A stretch of 64,000 bases of DNA. It comes from Azospirillum lipoferum 4B (lineage in GTDB: Bacteria; Pseudomonadota; Alphaproteobacteria; Azospirillales; Azospirillaceae). The stretch covers positions 1,748,501 to 1,812,500 of the forward strand of contig NC_016622.1 of the NCBI RefSeq assembly GCF_000283655.1. The letters are read 5' to 3'. The notes beneath the pieces were generated by a model, which worked only from the letters and a program-made list of their open reading frames with translations, made no database searches and was not told the DNA's origin. A program made the position numbers and the translations under genes. Positions 61,723 through 64,000 of this stretch are shown here, piece after piece; within the stretch, counting starts at the first letter, position 1, and the number at the start of each line of letters is the position of its first letter.

Positions 61723-62088
61723 ATGTCTTGGCTGTCGATCTTCTCCGGGGGCAACAAGGCGTCCGGCGACGCGAAAACAAGCAGCGGACCGCAAAAGGAA
61801 CGCCCATCCGCGCCGCCGACCATCGTCATCGACCACCATGAGTATGTGCCGGAGGAGTTCGTCCTCGGCTCCTTCCGCATCCGACCCTATGACGGCGACC
61901 TGATCGCCAAGCAGAAGTTCGATTTCCGCCTGCAGTTCGACCTTGGCGGCGATCCGGTGGACGTCTCCTGCATCGGCATGGTGGTGAAGCTGACGGAGGA
62001 GTCCGGCCTCGTCGCCCGCTACCAGTCGCCGCAACCCTTCTACGAACGCAAGCTGATCGACTATCTGAAGGCGCTGCGGGGCCTGTAA
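61723..62088 (+). CDS. Hypothetical protein, possibly PilZ-like
   Basis: 121 residues from MSWLSIFSGGNKASGDAK; an ATG 16 codons upstream is possible but uses atypical codons. After a disordered Ser/Lys region the body is HHEYVPEEFVLGSFRIRPYDGDLIAKQKFDFRLQF, beta-strand rich, ending in YQSPQPFYERKLIDYLKAL. This resembles the beta-barrel plus helix of some PilZ-related proteins, but the RxxxR and D/NxSxxG ligand motifs are not evident. It lies 60 bp before mutL in the same direction. Confidence 0.7.
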   Translation: MSWLSIFSGGNKASGDAKTSSGPQKERPSAPPTIVIDHHEYVPEEFVLGSFRIRPYDGDLIAKQKFDFRLQFDLGGDPVDVSCIGMVVKLTEESGLVARYQSPQPFYERKLIDYLKALRGL

Positions 62089-62148
62089 TGCACTGGCTCC
62101 GCCCGAAGATGGTGGTGCCGCGCGCCGGCTGCCACTATATCTATGGGC

Positions 62149-64000
62149 ATGCCGATCCGTCTTCTCCCTGAAACGCTCGTCAACCGCATCGCCGCCGGCG
62201 AGGTGGTCGAACGTCCCGCCGCCGCCGTGAAGGAGCTGGTGGAGAACGCCATCGACGCCGGCGCCACCCGCATAGACGTGGTGGCGCGCGACGGCGGCAA
62301 GTCGCTGATCGCCGTCACCGACGACGGCTGCGGCATGACCGCGGACGAGCTGGTGCTGGCGGTCGAACGCCATGCCACCTCCAAGCTGCCGGGCGACGAC
62401 CTGCTCGACATCCGCTCCCTCGGCTTCCGGGGGGAGGCGCTGCCGTCCATCGGCGCGGTCAGCTGCCTGACCATCACCAGCCGCGCCCGCGGCGCCGACA
62501 GCGCCTGGAGCCTGACGGTGGATGCCGGGGCGAAGGGCCAGCCGCAGCCGGCGGCGCTGGCCCAGGGCACGCGGATCGAGGTGCGCGACCTGTTCGCCGC
62601 CGTGCCGGCCCGGCTGAAGTTCCTCAAGGCCTCGCGCACCGAATACGACCACATCGCCGATTGCCTGGAACGTCTGGCGATGGCCCATCCCGGCGTCGCC
62701 TTCACGCTCAGCGACGGCGGGCGCGGGGGATTGCGGCTGAGCGCGGCGCAGGGCGACCTGCTGGACGCCCGGCTGACTCGGCTGGGCGCTCTGATGGGCC
62801 GCGATTTCCAGGAGAATGCCGTGTCGGTGACGGCGGCGCGCGAGGGTGTGACGCTGGCCGGCTGGATCGGCCTGCCCACCCTGCACCGCCCGACTGCCAA
62901 GCACCAGCACCTGTTCGTCAACGGCCGCCCGGTGCGCGACAAGCTGATGGTGGGCGCGGTGCGCGCCGCCTATGCCGATTTCCTGCCGCGCGACCGTCAC
63001 CCGATGCTGGCGCTGTTCCTCGACATCGACCCGCAGGAGGTCGACGTCAACGTCCATCCGGCCAAGGCCGAGGTGCGCTTCCGCGACCAGGGTCTGGTGC
63101 GCGGCCTGATCGTCGGATCGCTGAAGCACGCGCTGGCCGAGGCCGGCCACCGTGCCTCCACCACCGTCGGCCTCGCCACGCTGGGCGCCCTGCGGCCCGA
63201 ATCGGCGGGAGAGACCGACGGCCAAAGGGATGGGGGCTTCACCCCCTCCCCCCTGCCCTACGGCCGTTCCGGCGGCGGCGGAGGTTCGGGCGGGAGTTGG
63301 GGCGGGAGTTGGGGCGGCTCCTACACGCCGGCCGCCGTGCCGCGCGGATTGGCGGAGCGCTCCGCCGCCTTCCAGGCGCCGACCCAAACGGGGCTGCCGC
63401 CGCTGCAGGGCCGTCTCAGCGGCTTCGGCAACGGCTTCGCCCCGTCGGCCCGCCCGCCGGAATACCGCACCCCCGACCCGTCCGCGCAAAAGCCCGAGCC
63501 GCCGCTCGACAGCCATCCGCTGGGCGCGGCGCGGGCGCAGGTCCACACCACCTACATCGTGGCCCAGACCCGCGAGGGCATCGTCATCGTCGACCAGCAC
63601 GCCGCCCATGAACGGCTGGTCTATGAGCGGATGAAGACCGCCCTGCTGGAAGGCGGCGTGAAGCGGCAGGCCCTGCTGATCCCCGAGCTGATCGAGCTGG
63701 ACGAACCCTCCGCCAACCGCCTGCTCGCCCGCAGCGCCGAACTGGCCGAGCTGGGTCTGGTGATCGAGGGCTTCGGCCATGGCTGCGTCATGGTGCGCGA
63801 GGTTCCGGCCCTGCTCGGCCAGTCCGACGTGAAGAACCTGATCCGCGACCTTGCCGAGGAACTGTCCGAACTGGGCGACGCCCTGTCCCTGAAGGAACGC
63901 CTTGAGGAGGTCTGCGCGACCATGGCCTGCCACGGGTCCGTCCGCGCCGGCCGCACGCTCAGCGTCGACGAGATGAACGCATTGCTGCGGCAGATGGAGG
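62149..64000 (+). CDS. mutL: DNA mismatch repair protein MutL (3' end outside the window)
   Basis: 617 residues are visible. [23 protein letters not shown] begins the GHKL ATPase domain with [18 protein letters not shown] and [11 protein letters not shown] Pro/Gly/Ser linker (about 355-450) precedes the C-terminal domain, which has [13 protein letters not shown], matching the DQHAX2EX4E endonuclease motif of MutL from species without MutH. The last visible residues, [24 protein letters not shown], lie shortly before the expected C-terminus. An ATG two codons upstream is an alternative. Confidence 0.95.
   Translation, partial: MPIRLLPETLVNRIAAGEVVERPAAAVKELVENAIDAGATRIDVVARDGGKSLIAVTDDGCGMTADELVLAVERHATSKLPGDDLLDIRSLGFRGEALPSIGAVSCLTITSRARGADSAWSLTVDAGAKGQPQPAALAQGTRIEVRDLFAAVPARLKFLKASRTEYDHIADCLERLAMAHPGVAFTLSDGGRGGLRLSAAQGDLLDARLTRLGALMGRDFQENAVSVTAAREGVTLAGWIGLPTLHRPTAKHQHLFVNGRPVRDKLMVGAVRAAYADFLPRDRHPMLALFLDIDPQEVDVNVHPAKAEVRFRDQGLVRGLIVGSLKHALAEAGHRASTTVGLATLGALRPESAGETDGQRDGGFTPSPLPYGRSGGGGGSGGSWGGSWGGSYTPAAVPRGLAERSAAFQAPTQTGLPPLQGRLSGFGNGFAPSARPPEYRTPDPSAQKPEPPLDSHPLGAARAQVHTTYIVAQTREGIVIVDQHAAHERLVYERMKTALLEGGVKRQALLIPELIELDEPSANRLLARSAELAELGLVIEGFGHGCVMVREVPALLGQSDVKNLIRDLAEELSELGDALSLKERLEEVCATMACHGSVRAGRTLSVDEMNALLRQME

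Noticed and set aside
61444-63933. An 829-residue open frame on the minus strand
   Set aside because: It lies opposite mutL and the PilZ-like gene; mutL motifs are clear and the antisense product is a Gln/Gly/Arg-rich shadow.

Overview
The window is high-GC, gene-dense chromosomal DNA from an alphaproteobacterium, most likely Azospirillum or a close relative in the Rhodospirillales. The pointers are a glnB-glnA pair with a sigma-54 promoter and an NtrC-type upstream site, a circularly permuted two-piece tmRNA beside an alpha-type SspB, a COQ9-family gene near rpsU, the bamD-recN order, and an FeSII (Shethna protein II) type ferredoxin typical of nitrogen fixers. Nearly everything is core genome. 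I see no prophage, transposase or CRISPR array.

Layout. 0-5.2 kb: the clpP start, tig, tRNA-Leu(UAG), malonyl-CoA decarboxylase, the NAD(P)HX repair enzyme and tRNA-His, all on the minus strand. 5.2-7.7 kb: nitrogen control (glnB, glnA). 7.6-12.3 kb: small hypotheticals, gatCA without gatB, an acetyltransferase and ruvX. 12.3-15.2 kb: a TPR/O-GlcNAc-transferase-like enzyme downstream of thyX. 15.3-16.6 kb: ssrA (tmRNA), sspB and a TfoX-like gene. 16.6-19.4 kb: COQ9 family, def, rpsU, panB. 19.5-25.4 kb: DNA repair (Lhr-like helicase, PdeM-type phosphoesterase, photolyase) with the FeSII ferredoxin between. 25.6-27.3 kb: a zinc module (zur plus a His-rich COG0523 GTPase) behind a Zur-box-like palindrome. 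27.5-35.4 kb: M1 peptidase, chemoreceptor, ChaC, DUF2125, a class II amidotransferase and a response-regulator/histidine-kinase hybrid. 35.5-44.8 kb: holC, pepA, an RNA m5C methyltransferase, mltA, a GNAT, a SpoU methylase, recN, bamD. 45.0-47.6 kb: chemotaxis signal termination (cheY and two CheZ-like genes). 47.8-55.4 kb: aminopeptidase P, a TerB-like gene, prmA, an unknown gene and a UvrD-type helicase. 55.4-64 kb: two NarL/LuxR-type response regulators, several unknowns, YccF, DUF3095 and mutL, which runs off the right edge.

Themes. Trans-translation and regulated proteolysis recur (tmRNA, SspB, trigger factor, ClpP). So do DNA repair and recombination (ruvX, Lhr-like, PdeM, phr, recN, uvrD, mutL). 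Signalling genes (chemoreceptor, CheY/CheZ, hybrid kinase, tandem LuxR regulators) are scattered. A C/G-rich intergenic repeat of about 100-180 bp occurs at least five times and usually sits at operon ends.

The strongest candidates for a second look are a CheZ-like protein with five spaced copies of a FliM-like CheY-docking motif; a patch of about 220 bp of conspicuously low GC inside the UvrD gene; a Zur-box-like site abutting the zur start codon, which suggests a leaderless transcript; the FeSII gene; and several unexplained perfect palindromes near regulatory genes. Gene calls rest on reading the translated sequence and recalling family motifs. No database search was run.
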